Shown here piece by piece: positions 34,701-46,573 of a stretch of 64,000 bases of DNA. The first letter of the stretch is position 1, and every line of letters begins with the position of its first letter. This DNA is from Sorghum bicolor (taxonomy: Eukaryota; Streptophyta; Magnoliopsida; Poales; Poaceae): positions 15,430,501 to 15,494,500 of the forward strand of contig NC_012870.2 of NCBI RefSeq assembly GCF_000003195.3. The letters run 5' to 3'. The translations under genes and the position numbers were made by a program. The notes beneath the pieces are model-generated. The model worked only from the letters and a program-made list of their open reading frames with translations. It had not been told where the DNA came from and searched no databases.

Positions 34701-35967
34701 TCGACTACCCAAGCTACGTGGCCATCGAGAGATTCAACAATAACTATAACTTCATCGACTTCCTTGATACATGCTTCATCTGCATGCTCCCAATGCCCCT
34801 GAAAAGCTCATAACAAAAAGCAAACTAATTTCACAATGTGTCCCTTGTACGATTACATTTTCTAGTCTCAGTGTCACCAATCCTCTTGCATATCGCTCCA
34901 TCTTCAATGCCATGGGAAGCTCCTCCATGTTTCTCAAAGGTGTCAACTTTGCTTCTGACGGTGCATGAGCCTTAGCCCTCACAAATATAGTTGGTTTTAG
35001 CTACTTTATTAGCCTGCTTGCAAAAATATAATGAGCGTAAGAGCTCTTTTGTTGTTCTATTTATAGGGTCTCTACATCAGCTTCGATGAAAAAATTGAGT
35101 GTGACTACTACAGCGTCTATGCGGCGTTGTCTCGGTAGCTAGGAAAGGCTTAGGCCTCCATCCACTTGGCCAAATCGGTGTTCGCCATTGCCATTGGCGG
35201 CAATGACATAATCAATCATGTCTTGTTAGAAGACCTTGCCAACCCGCTGAATTCAACACAGTTCATCCATATGATGGCACAATCGTTGAAATGTCAACTG
35301 CAGGTATGATCTCGAAATTGTTGTTTCTTTTTCTTAAAATTAGTTCATGCGACGACCTTTACTCAAGATATATATGAATAACCTTTTTAGAGGATTTGCA
35401 ATCTGGGGACGTGCAGACTATTCTTCGTCGGTGTGGCACCGCTTAGTTGCATCCCATTGATGCAGGAGTAGAGGAGCCTTGACATCCACAATAGCCAGAG
35501 ATGCCACATAGAGGCAAACTATCTGTTAGTTGAGTACAACACTGCCATCACCTCCCTCCTACGCGACCTAAGCTTGTGCCACTTAGATTTGCAGTATACT
35601 TTCTTCAACACATCCACTGCATTGCTGCTCTACATCTAGGAACTTGAAGCTAGTGTTACAAATGATTGATCGAGATTGATGAATAAAAACATCATGAATT
35701 GCAGATGTTGTTTCAAATTTAAACTACCTAATTCATGATGACTTTTTGGTGGGTTATGCTAAAGTGAAAGTAGCCTACTGTGGTAATGACAACACCATGT
35801 TCGACTGCACCTCGGAGAGCTCGCTCTGCCCCAACACGAGCAACCACGTCTTCTAGGACTTCATCCATCACACAGAGCGCACTGCACGGAAGCTCACTAG
35901 GGTTGCCTTTGGTAGGTCTCTACCATTGGTTTCTCTAGTGAATTTGAGGCAGCTCTGTGCCCCATAG
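34681..35967 (+). pseudogene. GDSL esterase/lipase, array copy 4, decayed
   Basis: All five exons of the GDSL genes can be traced except the start of exon 1. The copy begins in block II (HNGVDYP, about 34686) and lacks the signal peptide and the catalytic-Ser block. Exon 2 is at about 34862-34980, exon 3 at 35068-35303, exon 4 at 35392-35650 and exon 5 at 35756-35967. Block III GGNDI survives; block V is DFIHHTE. In-frame stops are at 34966, 35136, 35151, 35469, 35637 and 35854, and the exons match the other copies far less well than those match each other. The final codons (NLRQLCAP) keep the array's usual ending. No product is expected. The left border may mark a deletion. Confidence 0.9.
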
Positions 35968-36223
35968 GTTAACTTGAAAGGGTGCTACAAGCTGCACCTT
36001 ACTCAACCAACATGAGAATATTGGTGACTTATGTCAATTTTAATTACTCTATACTAACTGTCAGAAATGCACATCCAAGTGTGATTGTGTCATTGTCACC
36101 ATGGGTGAATGAATATAATGTGCTAGAGTTCATAATACCAGTGTCAAAATCTAGTGCCTTTAGTCAACATTTTTTTATCAAAAACTACTGCTGGGCAGAT
36201 GTAATAGGTTAATTATACACTAA

Positions 36224-36309
36224 GGCCTTGTTTGGATACCAATGTATCTACTTTAATCCTTGTTCATTGGAGTGGGTTGAGGTAGATACATAGGCATCCA
36301 GACAAGCCC
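36224..36309. mobile_element. Very short Tourist-like MITE (TSD TAA)
   Basis: Ends GGCCTTGTTTGGATACC and GGCATCCAGACAAGCCC, with TAA at 36221-36223 and 36310-36312. The 86-bp hairpin resembles the MITE at 11948, with an ATGTATCTAC arm paired with GTAGATACAT. Confidence 0.75.
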
Positions 36310-37086
36310 TAAGGTGGACACTGATATAAGATGGATCATAATTAACAAATACATGTACTAGGGATATCATCACCTCTTTAGTATTATGACCTCCTACTCT
36401 ACCGAGTTCCCAACATTCTATGCGTGCAGCATATAGCAATTGGATGTGGAAATTCAGGTCATGGGGCCCACCCTCAGAGGGGACACCTAGGCAGAACTCC
36501 TAATAGCGATCCCATAATTCCCCGATTGGGGAACTCGGGCCATTAGTAGTCTGGGTTCCACCAAGATCCATCCGAGTATCATGGGAAACTTGGTCAGTCT
36601 TTCCTTCAAAATGTCAAAGGATACGAAATAGTTGACCCAATGCGACATGCAAATCTGTGCATGTGTTGCCCACATGCATGCATCATAGAGGCCATATGCT
36701 TGGAAAAGTGGTCACCAAGTACAAAATAGGAGACATAAATATGCTTTAATTAGCTGCCACAATGGGGGCACTAATACCATAAACTGGTGACATACATTTG
36801 ATGCGGGGAGCCATGCTATTCTGCTCCAAGTATGAGTACAACAGTGACGATGATGCAAAGTGGATAATGGTGATTGAAGGTCCAATTGGATTAGCTAAGA
36901 TAGGGCACCTCCTCTATTTTTGTTTTTCTGTAACCCTGCCTCCTCACTTTATAGGGGAGACAATGTCTTTTTTCCTCTTTTTAGACTATCTAAATACTCT
37001 CCCATAGTCATTAACGCACCAAATTACCTATTTCTAACCCAGTACAAACTCTAGGCCTTTGAGCTCAAGGACACGACAGTGGTACG

Positions 37087-37259
37087 CAGTGGCAGATGCA
37101 CAATAGGAACTTCTTCTTCTTCTTCTTTTCTCTCTCTCTCTCTCTCCATTTTTCTTCTTTCCTCCACCTCTTCTTCTCCCTCACAATCCCCATATTTCCA
37201 TTGATGCACCAACTGTAGGAAGGGCTGCAGCCCCCACCCTCCCTGTAGATCCACCCCTG
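37087..37259. mobile_element. Degenerate hAT-like element
   Basis: Ends CAGTGGCAGATGCA and TGTAGATCCACCCCTG are imperfect inverted copies of the CAGTGGCGGAGCC type seen at 58237. The flanking 8-mers GTGGTACG and GTGATATG agree at six of eight bases. The inside is CT-rich. Identification is tentative. Confidence 0.45.
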
Positions 37260-37369
37260 GTGATATGCACAACTACAAATTTGCTAGTTGACACTACATA
37301 TATCAACAGTTGGCTAGTGTACCAGGTAGGGACCTATCGTGTGTCTTCATCAACAAGCTTCAAACATCA

Positions 37370-37640
37370 AGCTCTAGGATAGAGTACAAGGCAATGGAAA
37401 ATGCTATGACAGAAATCATTTGGATTCAAACCTTGTTTAGTCCACAAGTCGCTTTCCTTTGGTTGATAATGTAGGTGCAAACTTCTTGCTGACTACTAAC
37501 CTAGTGTTCCATGCACACACTAAACATGTAGAGAGATTGACTATTACTTTGTGCGAGCAAGGGTGACATAGAAGCTACATGATATTCACCTCACATTCAC
37601 AAGGGATCAAGTACCTGATGGTTTTCGAATACACAACACA
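37370..37640 (+). mobile_element. Ty1/copia RNase H fragment
   Basis: In shifting plus-strand frames the sequence gives YKAMENAMTEIIWIQTL, VGANFLLTTN.VFHAHTKHVE and LLDIHLTFTRDQV-like words, the signature of the last (RNase H) part of copia polyproteins. It is short and frame-broken, with no LTR recognised, so it is a relic. Confidence 0.65.
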
Positions 37641-39640
37641 AATAGGAGAAGTTCATGATGCAACCTCAACCTAGAGCTCAAGAGTTATGATTGAGATAAA
37701 ATTAAATACAAGGCCAGTTCTTTAACTTGACCTAGGGTATCATTTAGATCCATGACCTTTTATTTTTAAAACCCCAAAACTTATCTTAGTGTGTCATCTA
37801 GATCCCATACTCTCAAAATACCATTTATTGGGTCCCCTACACTTATCCTTGTATACCATCTAGGTCCCTAAACTCATCATATGGCACCATTAGGGTACAT
37901 ATGGTGTCATTAGATATAGACAGGCCTTGACCCACTCCATTCCCTACATTGCATATCATGGTGGATCTCAAGGTCAATTTTTTTACCAATGGGTCTCACA
38001 AAGTGGCTAGAGCCAACATATTGGCCTTCAGTGTTCTCTACCATTTTCTCCTCACACCGAGTGGGTAAAAGATGACATGGACATCCCTATGAGAGGTTGC
38101 TAGGGTAGAGCACGTGCGAGAACAAGACCCCCCCATGTGGTGACGAAGAAAGATGGGGGGAGGTTCTTGGATGTGAGGTCTTCTTATTGGTGGTCAAATC
38201 CATGCTTAATTGTTGATGGGGCAGAAACCTGGGGGAAAAGTTGTGGCTCACCTTCTTTTTCTACCTTGACAGCACCATCTTTGTCTTCGCCACCTCCATT
38301 GCTAGGGATATCATGGCCTTCAAGGTGAAGATTGAAGAACGTAGAAGAGATAGGGTGGGATATGGATACGAGATCTTGTGGATGGCAAGGAGAGAGACAT
38401 TAGGGTAGGAGAGCAAAAAGAGATGAAACACCATAGCAGACATGTAGTCCATGCCCTTGTATGGAATCCACTCATCAAGACTTGAGCGGTGATCTAACAT
38501 AACTTTCCATTTCAAGGCTCATAGCATGTTTGGCCTGGTTTGGAGCTAAATGACACCCTATGACATGTTTAGGGACCCAAAAGTGATTGAGGCTCCATTA
38601 TGTTGATATTGGAGGGTATATGGACTCGAATTGGGTTCAATATCAAATCTGCCTTGACATTGAAATGAGCCATAATTCCAATTTTGTTGTTTGGACGACC
38701 ATCAAAATTGCTTTTGGAATCCTAGGAAGCATTCCAATTCATATTGATGTTTGGATGTACAAAGGTGAAATTGAAATTTGGCCATGTGTCGGTGAAACAC
38801 TCTAGCCTTTCGTGTATGAACTCTGCCTCCGCTGGAACTCCGCTGTGACTTGATGAAGAGTTGAGGGCACTTACAAAAATGAGGAAAGAGAGAAGGGTCG
38901 GTGGCCGTACATCAGACAAAGAAAAGGGGACACCGACCACAAGGAAGAAGAGTCATCACAGCGAGGAAGAGAAGAGAGCGCCGGCCTCAAAGAGGTAGAA
39001 AAGGGGGTTGTCAGCTATGAGGAACGAGAGGATAGGGCGCTAACAATGATGAAGAAGAGAAAGGGATCGGTGACAAAAGGGTCAGCGAGGAGCTCCAACG
39101 TGATGGCCCTGAGGAAGAAGAGAAGGAGGCGGTAGGGGGCTTTGTCGCGTCGTTGTCGGGGAAGATGAGGAGCAAGAGATATTGTTTGGGAGAGGATGCA
39201 AGGTTATGCCACACGCGACTCGGCTGAATACCACGCAAAGTGTACAATCAGTGAAGGGTATGGGCAAGCATTAAGAATACCACATGGTATTCAGCTACCT
39301 TTCCAATACCCAATTCCAGTGACATCGAAACAACGATATTGGTGGCCAACAATTCCATCAGGCTCCAATGTCGACATCCAAATGGGGTTATGCTAGAGGG
39401 TTTGGGATCTAGATGGCACTTTGAACTAGTCTAAGGACGTTACAAACAGTTTGAGAGAGCTAAATAAAATCCAGGAATACATTTCTATATCATCTGTATA
39501 TTTTACTCCTTGTTAAGATATAATTTGATATATCAAGTTTTATCTTTTCGTTGATAAAAACTAACTTTTATGGCGACTCTTATATGTACCCTATTACAAG
39601 ACTCGGTGAAGTGGTGGACGTATCTTTTTTACAATTAACC
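37641..39640. other. Anonymous repeat-rich spacer
   Basis: No gene is recognised. At 37720-37900 several units of the type TCATCTAGATCCC..ACTTATC resemble the arm units of the element at 135-942, but no ends are found. The stretch 38860-39190 is purine-rich (GAGGAAGAAGAG). Confidence 0.4.
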
Positions 39641-40341
39641 GTCCATTTCTATATATAATTTGATACAATTAAAGCGGAGGGCGGACGCCGGCACCTTCGT
39701 AGAGGGCAAAGGGCGGAGGTCGCCCGCTCTTGTGGTGCGCGGTGGTGGCCACGTCCGACTAGCCTGCAGGGCCGCGCTCGGCTCGCCCACGACGCTCGGC
39801 TCGCTGGTGGCTGGCACCCGTGCCGCCGCTCACTCGACGGACGAGTCCGAGAAGGTTCTAAAGGTTTCGAGTGGCCGGCGTCGAGGACCTGCCAACCACG
39901 AGGGCAGGAATCGATGCGGGCGTCGGCGCTGGCGAGGTTGGGGGTGTGGAGGCCGGCAGGGATGGGGCTAATGGAGGCCGGCGAGGGCGGCGGCGGGGAT
40001 GGGTTGTGGATGCCGGCGGCGCTGGAGTGGATAAGCCTGCGTTTGTACATGGGTTGAGTTAGGGTATAGGTCATTTTGGGCCAAAGTTGCAGCGGGAAGG
40101 GCCCAAATATCGCGCGCCATTGTAAAATTTCTATAGCCACTGACCATCGGATGTTGTTCCTAATGTATATCAACGGACCATTCAACGCAAAAGTAAAAAA
40201 ATATAGCAACGGACCCTCCATCGTTGTATTGGGTTTTAGCAACTGACCGTCCATCTCTAACCTTTAGCAACTGCAGTTAGTTGTTGATTAATGACTTTTA
40301 GCAACTGCAGTCATTTGCTGATTAAAGGTTGTGGTGTAGTG
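39641..40341. mobile_element. Possible right end of a degraded CACTA element
   Basis: The stretch ends in GGTTGTGGTGTAGTG (complement CACTACACCACAACC), a CACTA-type terminus. It is preceded by several TTAGCAACTGCAGT and ACGGACC/GACCGTCC words that look like subterminal repeats. A GC-rich block (39670-40060) could be captured host sequence. I found no matching left end or TSD. Confidence 0.4.
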
Positions 40342-41611
40342 CGAAGCAGCTTTTGACGACTAACGTCCACAGCTGTTTTGACGACTAGTGTGGAACATTT
40401 GGAGCTATAGATTTCCATCTGGCACTAACACGATGGGTCGGCCTGAGCACGACATTAAAAAGCACGGTCCAGGCACGGCACGGCCCGGTGGTAGTGCCGT
40501 GTCTGGGCCGCAACTTCGGCCCGCAATGCCGGCACGGGCACGGCACGGTTAATAAGCTAGCAAGACGCTAGCACGATTATTTCCATCGTCTGATGCTTTG
40601 AAGATAGATCATGACTATTGAATGTATTCTGAGCCATGTATATAAACATTACACAACCCTTCCAAACTCTAACTCCCTAATCGGCGGCGCAGATGCATCC
40701 TTGCTGCGGCCACTCTTTCTCCCGCCTGACTATACGACAGCGGTGGCGCTCGTCTTCTTCTTGAGGCAGGGCGCAGTGAGCTTCTCAACTTCTCCCGAAG
40801 CCACGAGCCGGCACGGGTACGATGGGCCACCGTGCCTATCGGCACGGCACGACACGGTTAAGGAGTCATATAGTACCGTGTCTGGACCGAGAGTTTGGCA
40901 CGAGAACTCTAGACGGCATGACACGATAGGTATATAGTGCCCTATAGTGCTAGAGCTGGACCCCCGGTTTGGCCAAGTATATTTGGAGCTGGACCACGCA
41001 AAAGCGCACCTCGCGCGCGATGATCCTGCACGTACGAAATCAGCACACGCAGCAGTGGACCATCTATCTACTGGTACAATGGTGCGCGCGCACTTCTATC
41101 CGGCCGGATCGGATTAGTCATGGACTGACTGACGTTTGTGTGGTCCAAACTCCAAAGAATGCGCACTCTTCTAGTCATAGCTCGACCACATCATATCCGT
41201 CCTAACATTTCGGAATGTACTGGTAGGTCAACACGGTCCAGAATAATCTATTGCACTATCTCATGTGTGGACGACATCCAACACAGTAGTACACTAGTAC
41301 GTACACACAAATATGCACACAGCAGGAAGAAGCGTGCTGGCAGTGGCAGGTCATATCGATTATCGAAGCTTCTGCAATGCGACCCCGGGACATTCGAGTG
41401 CACAGTATGTGAAAAAACGAATCCCGTTGCTTTCGCTAGCTTGGGCTTGGAAGCCTCGTCAAAGGTGTGTCTTAGCTGTAGTCTGTAGAGCAGCCGGTGC
41501 ACTGGCCATGCATCGAGAGCCATATAACTGATGAGATTTTAGATGCCCCGTCGCTACCGAACCCAGACACAGACATCTCGTCGTGTCGACCCCGTTAGTC
41601 GCGAGCCGCCG
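40342..41611. other. Anonymous spacer with a GCACGG-rich repeat
   Basis: No gene is recognised. At 40430-40560 and 40800-40930 the GGCACGG/GTGCCG composition of 3517-4010 recurs, so the two are probably copies of one repeat. The rest has no clear feature. Confidence 0.4.
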
Positions 41612-41620
41612 CTGATTTCG

Positions 41621-44600
41621 GGAAGAAAATTGAGTGCGGCCTCCCCGCACCGAGTCCCCGTGGGCACCAGGCTCGTGCTGATGACGCGTGTACATCGGGA
41701 TTTGGAGAGCCGTCCGCTCGACTCGCATCTCAGCGCTTCGGCTCGCACGTCTTTAGCTCGCAGGGTCAAGTCCACGTAGCGCTCGGCTCGCAAGTTAGTT
41801 GCAGATCGCCCGACGCTCGTAGTACATTCTCGGCTCCTGGCTTTAACGCGCTGCTTGTACGTCTAGAAGTCGGATTAATTTTCCAGCAGTCACTAGTACA
41901 ATCACTTGAGTGCAAATTTACCACTGCTGGATTTCATAACTAATCCCGTGTAATAATGATGAAAATATTCAGATGCAGTCCATGATCTTTCTGATGGTGC
42001 AAAGGCTTTTGAGATATGTTTACACATTGTTTTTTTTTTGAAATACATATAGCATGTTGGCTATTTTTAAACTTATATAAGAGGCTATTTTTGCTGAAAA
42101 TTATCACAGTATGTTGTGATCATAGAGAATAGAATATGCAAAAATTTGAAATTGATAACCAACGTAACTAGCAAATCCATCCAAAAAAAAGTACTACAAA
42201 GTGACGTCTTGTTGAACAATATAGTTACATATTCTCATCAAAATTTAACTTCCTAGCGGATAAGGACATTGCAGCATCTTGATGAACACCATGTAAAAGA
42301 TCCGTATATCCGCCTTGCATGAAAGGAACAGACACAGTAAAAGATTGCCCATACACACAGTTTGTGAAGTTTGGCGTTGTAGCATTATTAGTATCTCCGC
42401 CATGGATGAATGGAGCAACCATGGCTGAATCATTTGCAAATTGTATTGTACTATTACCGCCACTGTTGCCAGCATGAAGATCCTGTGTCGTGTATAAGAA
42501 ATTATTTATAACAATTTATTGTAAGTAAATAAAATATAAAACTAAAACAATAAATGTAAGTCATTTACGATTAATTGGTTTGGATTAACACTTCCGTCTC
42601 TATTCTCTGCAGTATTATTTGTAGCATCTCCTGTCAACAAAAATAATTAATATATAAGTTAGACTTTTTCCTGGGAACAAAATCAGCTAGGAAAGGTAGG
42701 ATCAATACCTTTTGTCTTGGAACTTTTCTTTTTCTTCTTTAATGTATTTTTTTCAACTGCACTTTGGAGTCGCTTATTCTTTGGGCCCTTTATGACATGG
42801 GGAACTCTAAATGATATTGTACCGTTCAATGTGTCTGTAGCACATTCAGTTGAAACTAGAGGAACATCATCGGATTTTTCTTGCAACTTGCTTATAGCAA
42901 TATCTGCTTCCAAGTCCAATTTATCTATACCTTTCTCCAAATCATCAAGAAGTTCTTTTGACAATGAACATTTCAATGTAAGGGATGTAGCCTTTCGTGA
43001 GATACGCGCAGCACGCGTTTTCAAACTTTCTTCGCCGGTTTCTTGTTTCTCGATATAAAATCCTCTTTTTGCATATTTGGTCCATCTTCCCAATATATAT
43101 TGCGGCGGCAATTTGAAAACATCGTTCACACTAAAAACTTTGAAGGCATGCTTGCACAGTATACCTACAAAATAAAGATATAATTTTTCATCGGTGCACA
43201 TTAGAAACTATATTATAATTCAAAATGTGTGCACATACCTATGGATTCATACTTTCTGCACGAACATGTAATGGATATATTCGCACAGTCAAAAACAGTC
43301 GTTGCTCCATGATTAGCTTGCATATGTGTAACCATATATGTGAAGATTGATCCATCAGTTTGCAACAATTTACAAGAGAATGAAAAATATTCTTTAAATT
43401 CTTCCTCAAACTCCAAATACATCCTCTTTGTATAGGATTCAGCTGCGGTTTTCAATAGAGGTAAATTTGGGATGCAAGTAACTGGGTTCTTTCGACGTGA
43501 ATTAAAATCCGCTTCTAACTCATTTTCACGAAGGCTAGCAGAAACCTTCTCGCACTCTATAAGAAGTTCAGTAAGTCCAAGTTTTCTACGAAATCTTTTC
43601 TTGAAGACGTTATTCATACCTTCACTTCTTTGAGTTGAATTCATATCGGCAGTAAAAGAGTCACGATATACAGCGGCCCACTTTTTCCTCAAAGCATATA
43701 AGTTTGCCATCCATTGGTTGTTCTCAAGGTTATACTTACTCAACAATTCCTGCCACTTCTGGATGAATAGATCTTCTGATCTATCTTCATACACACATCT
43801 CTTAAATTCAAGTAAAAATGTGTCAGGATAATTCTGAATTATGGGCCCTAGATGTTTAGCAGCATTAAGATAGATGTGCCACAAACAAAGACGATGACTT
43901 GTATTTCTAAATACATAGGCAATTGCTCCTGCCATGGCCGCGTCTTGATCAGTGAAAATTGTGTTGGGCTGGCTCACGACCGATCTCATTGTTGCTATCC
44001 ATCTGTGCGAATGGAACTTTGTCAGATCCTCCATAAAACTCTTTCATGAACTCATACACCTGGGCTGGCTTCATTCCAGCTTCTCTTATCTGACCAATGA
44101 GCTGCCTGTCTGCTTCGGTTACACGACGCTGTGACTTCAACTTGTGCAATTTATTTGGACTAGCAAGATAATGATTGTGATCAAGTACAACCTTTTGTAC
44201 TTTCCAAATCCCCTCTTTACTAACACTAAACTGAACACGGGCATCACAACCCGTCCTTGTAACGTCCCTGTTTGATGACTCATTTCCTCGAAATCCTTGG
44301 TTACTGCAAACTATATACTTTTGACATATAGTTTTATCAACTCGGCGCTTCGTATGACTCTTTCTAATACTAAACCCGACCTTACCAGCATAGGTGTTGT
44401 ACATCTCATAAGCTTTATCCTCTGAATCAAAAGTCATTCCAACTTGAGGGCGAATCAAAGGTTGTCCAGTTTTATCTACTACCTGTTGTATGTAGAGAGA
44501 AAATTTAAAGGTGTTTCGTTCGCAAAAAAAAAGAAAATTTAAAGGTGTTTAATAACCAAAAAATACATAGTATGATTTTCTCCATGCTTATAATAATCAA

Positions 44601-45241
44601 AGTGACATCTCATACCTCATCTGATTGTTGTGTCGTAGATTCTGGCAACTCCAAAATTGATATAGTCCTGTGCAATGTACACGCGGACTTGATGACAGCA
44701 GTGTTGTTCTCCTATATAAAAACACTTGTTTGAGATGTTCCCGCATACAAACCTAGCATAAATAAATTCTATAATGTTATCAGGTGCATAGCGATCCATA
44801 CGTACCTGTGTTGCATCAATGGCATCAACGACACCATTGATTAGGGCAGAGTTCGTTTCCATGCTGTCTACTAGTGTATTTGATTGGGAACAAATCTCCT
44901 CTGAATTATCTTTGAAGGCGTAGTCCGTCGTATGGCTTGCGTGGCTACAAGACATCGCGCAACCGGCGGCAACTCGCACAACCGGCCGCGGTATGTATCG
45001 GCGGCGGCGTGACCTATTTCTGCGCTCTTTTCCGTGCGATGGAACTAACTCAGGTAACTATCCAATGATTACGGCGCTGATCGGGTGATGGAAACCAACT
45101 TGCGAGCCGAAGACGTGCGAGCCGAAGCGCTGGGATGCGAGTCAAGCGGACGGCTCGCCAAATCCCAGTGTACACGCGTCATCAGCACGAGCCTGGTGCC
45201 CACGGGGACTCGGTGCGGGGAGGCCGCACTCAATTTTCTCC
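41621..45241 (-). mobile_element. Mutator-like element carrying a FAR1-like transposase
   Basis: The left end begins GGAAGAAAATTGAGTGCGG and the right end is the inverse of GGAGAAAATTGAGTGCGG. The arms match over about 140 bp (41621-41763 and 45099-45241), with only a few differences, and patchily further in. The 9-bp CTGATTTCG is directly repeated at 41612-41620 and 45242-45250. Long terminal repeats and a 9-bp TSD define a Mutator-like element. The only gene inside is a six-exon FAR1-like transposase on the minus strand, which has lost an internal part. High arm similarity and a perfect TSD suggest fairly recent insertion, possibly with transposase supplied from elsewhere. Confidence 0.9.
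42225..44955 (-). pseudogene. FAR1/MURA-like transposase with internal deletion
   Basis: The protein type is that of FAR1-related MULE transposases. Exons in order on the minus strand: 44955-44806, 44711-44616, 44482-43239, 43164-42709, 42630-42569, 42482-42225, all with GT-AG borders and compatible phases. A FAR1 DNA-binding domain lies at about 44440-44180 (FSIRKSHTKRR..DHNHYL), then the end of the MULE transposase core (TIFTDQDAAMAGAIAYVFR, RLCLWHIYLNAAKH), then a SWIM zinc finger split by intron 3 (CSCRKYESIG|ILCKH). Near 43985 the frame passes from NNEIGRE directly to QPNTIFTDQ in another frame. The usual 150 or so residues between, with the first catalytic Asp, are missing. Everything else is intact, so a single deletion disabled it. 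Confidence 0.88.
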
Positions 45242-45250
45242 CTGATTTCG

Positions 45251-46440
45251 ATCACCGCACCGCACGGCACCATGCATGCACCGCCTCCATATCCCTTTGC
45301 GCGTTTTCGGCATGCCCTAGCTAGCTCCCTCAGCCGTGTCAGTCAGCAACAGCGGTGGCACACGTACTGGCGGCACTATTATTTGAAGAAAAATAATCTA
45401 GCTGTGTCCATCTATCGACCGGGATCGATCTGCTGGAACGTAACGAGCCTGAAATCAGTGAGAACTGATGAACCAGCTTCATGCTTCCTAATTAATTAAT
45501 GGATCCTGTCTGGATGTAGGCAGCATGCAGTACTCGTCGTCGTCTCGGTCGATCTGCCGAGGACAAGGACGGTCAGACATATATCCTGCTATGCATTCTT
45601 CACAAACCTGTTATATCCTATAAAAACGTAACAAATATTTATATATTTTTAAGTCATAGAACAGTATTTTTTCTTTCGCCAGCATGATGAAAAATCAGCT
45701 AGTCGACCATGGCGTATATCACAGATGAAAGGGCCTTTATTACTGGAGTGGTCAACCGGCCCTGATAGATTAGACGCTGAGACGACCTCTCCCACTCTTT
45801 TTTTTTTAAGGAAACAGGAGGGGTTTAATCCTCTACTGAAATTTATTAAAAAAAAAAGTTTAATTGCATAAAAGTTACAAGCCTCAGAGAGGAGCAAAAG
45901 GAATAAAAAAAATCCCCCTCTTATTAGCTCCAAGTGAACTTTATATCATTTTATTATTATTATATAATAAGCGTCAATAAAGCGTGATCAACAGGTACGT
46001 ACCTTATGAAATATTTCAGGCACACCTCATGGCTCATGCATGTGCAGCTGTTCCCGGATTTCCTTCTTTATTTATTTATTTTTCCCCCCCGTTGGACACG
46101 ATGGAACGCCGGCTTGTTGCCCAATAATAATAAACATTTGGATAGAGACGATGTGAATACGTCCTCGCAGTCGCAGGAGAGCTGCGCGCACGGCAAATCA
46201 TCAAACACAGAGAGATCAAGCAGGACCCATCGGTATCAGTTGCCCCCGTCCCACACGCTCGATTGCCTGCTCCCGCGCGCGCCATGGCCAAGCCGTCTTC
46301 TCCACACGCCACACAACTGATACACACGCATGACAACTACGTACGTCCACCGCTGTGCCCTCCCCAATTCTCCCGGTACACACCTAGCTAGCTCACTTGC
46401 TAGTCTTGCTTCAGTTCCTGGCCACACAGCTCTCGATCTA
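45251..46440. other. Spacer before GDSL copy 5, with a LINE tail
   Basis: No gene. At about 45799-45960 a T-run followed by AAGGAAACAGGAGGGG and CTCTACTGAAATTTATTAA is the 3' tail of a LINE on the minus strand, of the same family as at 5089. The rest is the distal promoter of GDSL copy 5. Confidence 0.6.
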
Positions 46441-46446
46441 GCTAGC

Positions 46447-46454
46447 TATAAATA
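46447..46454 (+). promoter_or_regulatory. TATA box of GDSL copy 5
   Basis: TATAAATA, a consensus TATA box, lies 120 bases before the ATG at 46574, in a CTAGCTAGC-rich surrounding. Confidence 0.6.
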
Positions 46455-46573
46455 TGCCTCCCCTCGAGCTCACAATGCACCTTCATCACCGATCGTGTGC
46501 TTCAGCTACTAGCCTACTAGCTACATACTGCTAATTAAGCGTTGACGACGTACGTACATATATAGTACGTGCA

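Larger units (their letters stand above)
35968..37369. other. Anonymous spacer with small MITEs
   Basis: No gene is recognised. The stretch contains a short Tourist-like MITE and a degenerate hAT-like element, which are listed on their own. A CT-rich (CTT/CT)n tract lies at about 37109-37175. Confidence 0.5.

Noticed and set aside
39649..40254. 201-codon minus-strand open frame
   Set aside because: Low-complexity Pro/Arg/Ser-rich sequence from a GC-rich block joined to noncoding AT-rich sequence; no family features.
42225..44955. Annotation as a host FAR1-related transcription factor
   Set aside because: The gene lies between matching inverted ends with a 9-bp TSD and has lost part of the core, so it is a transposon gene relic.
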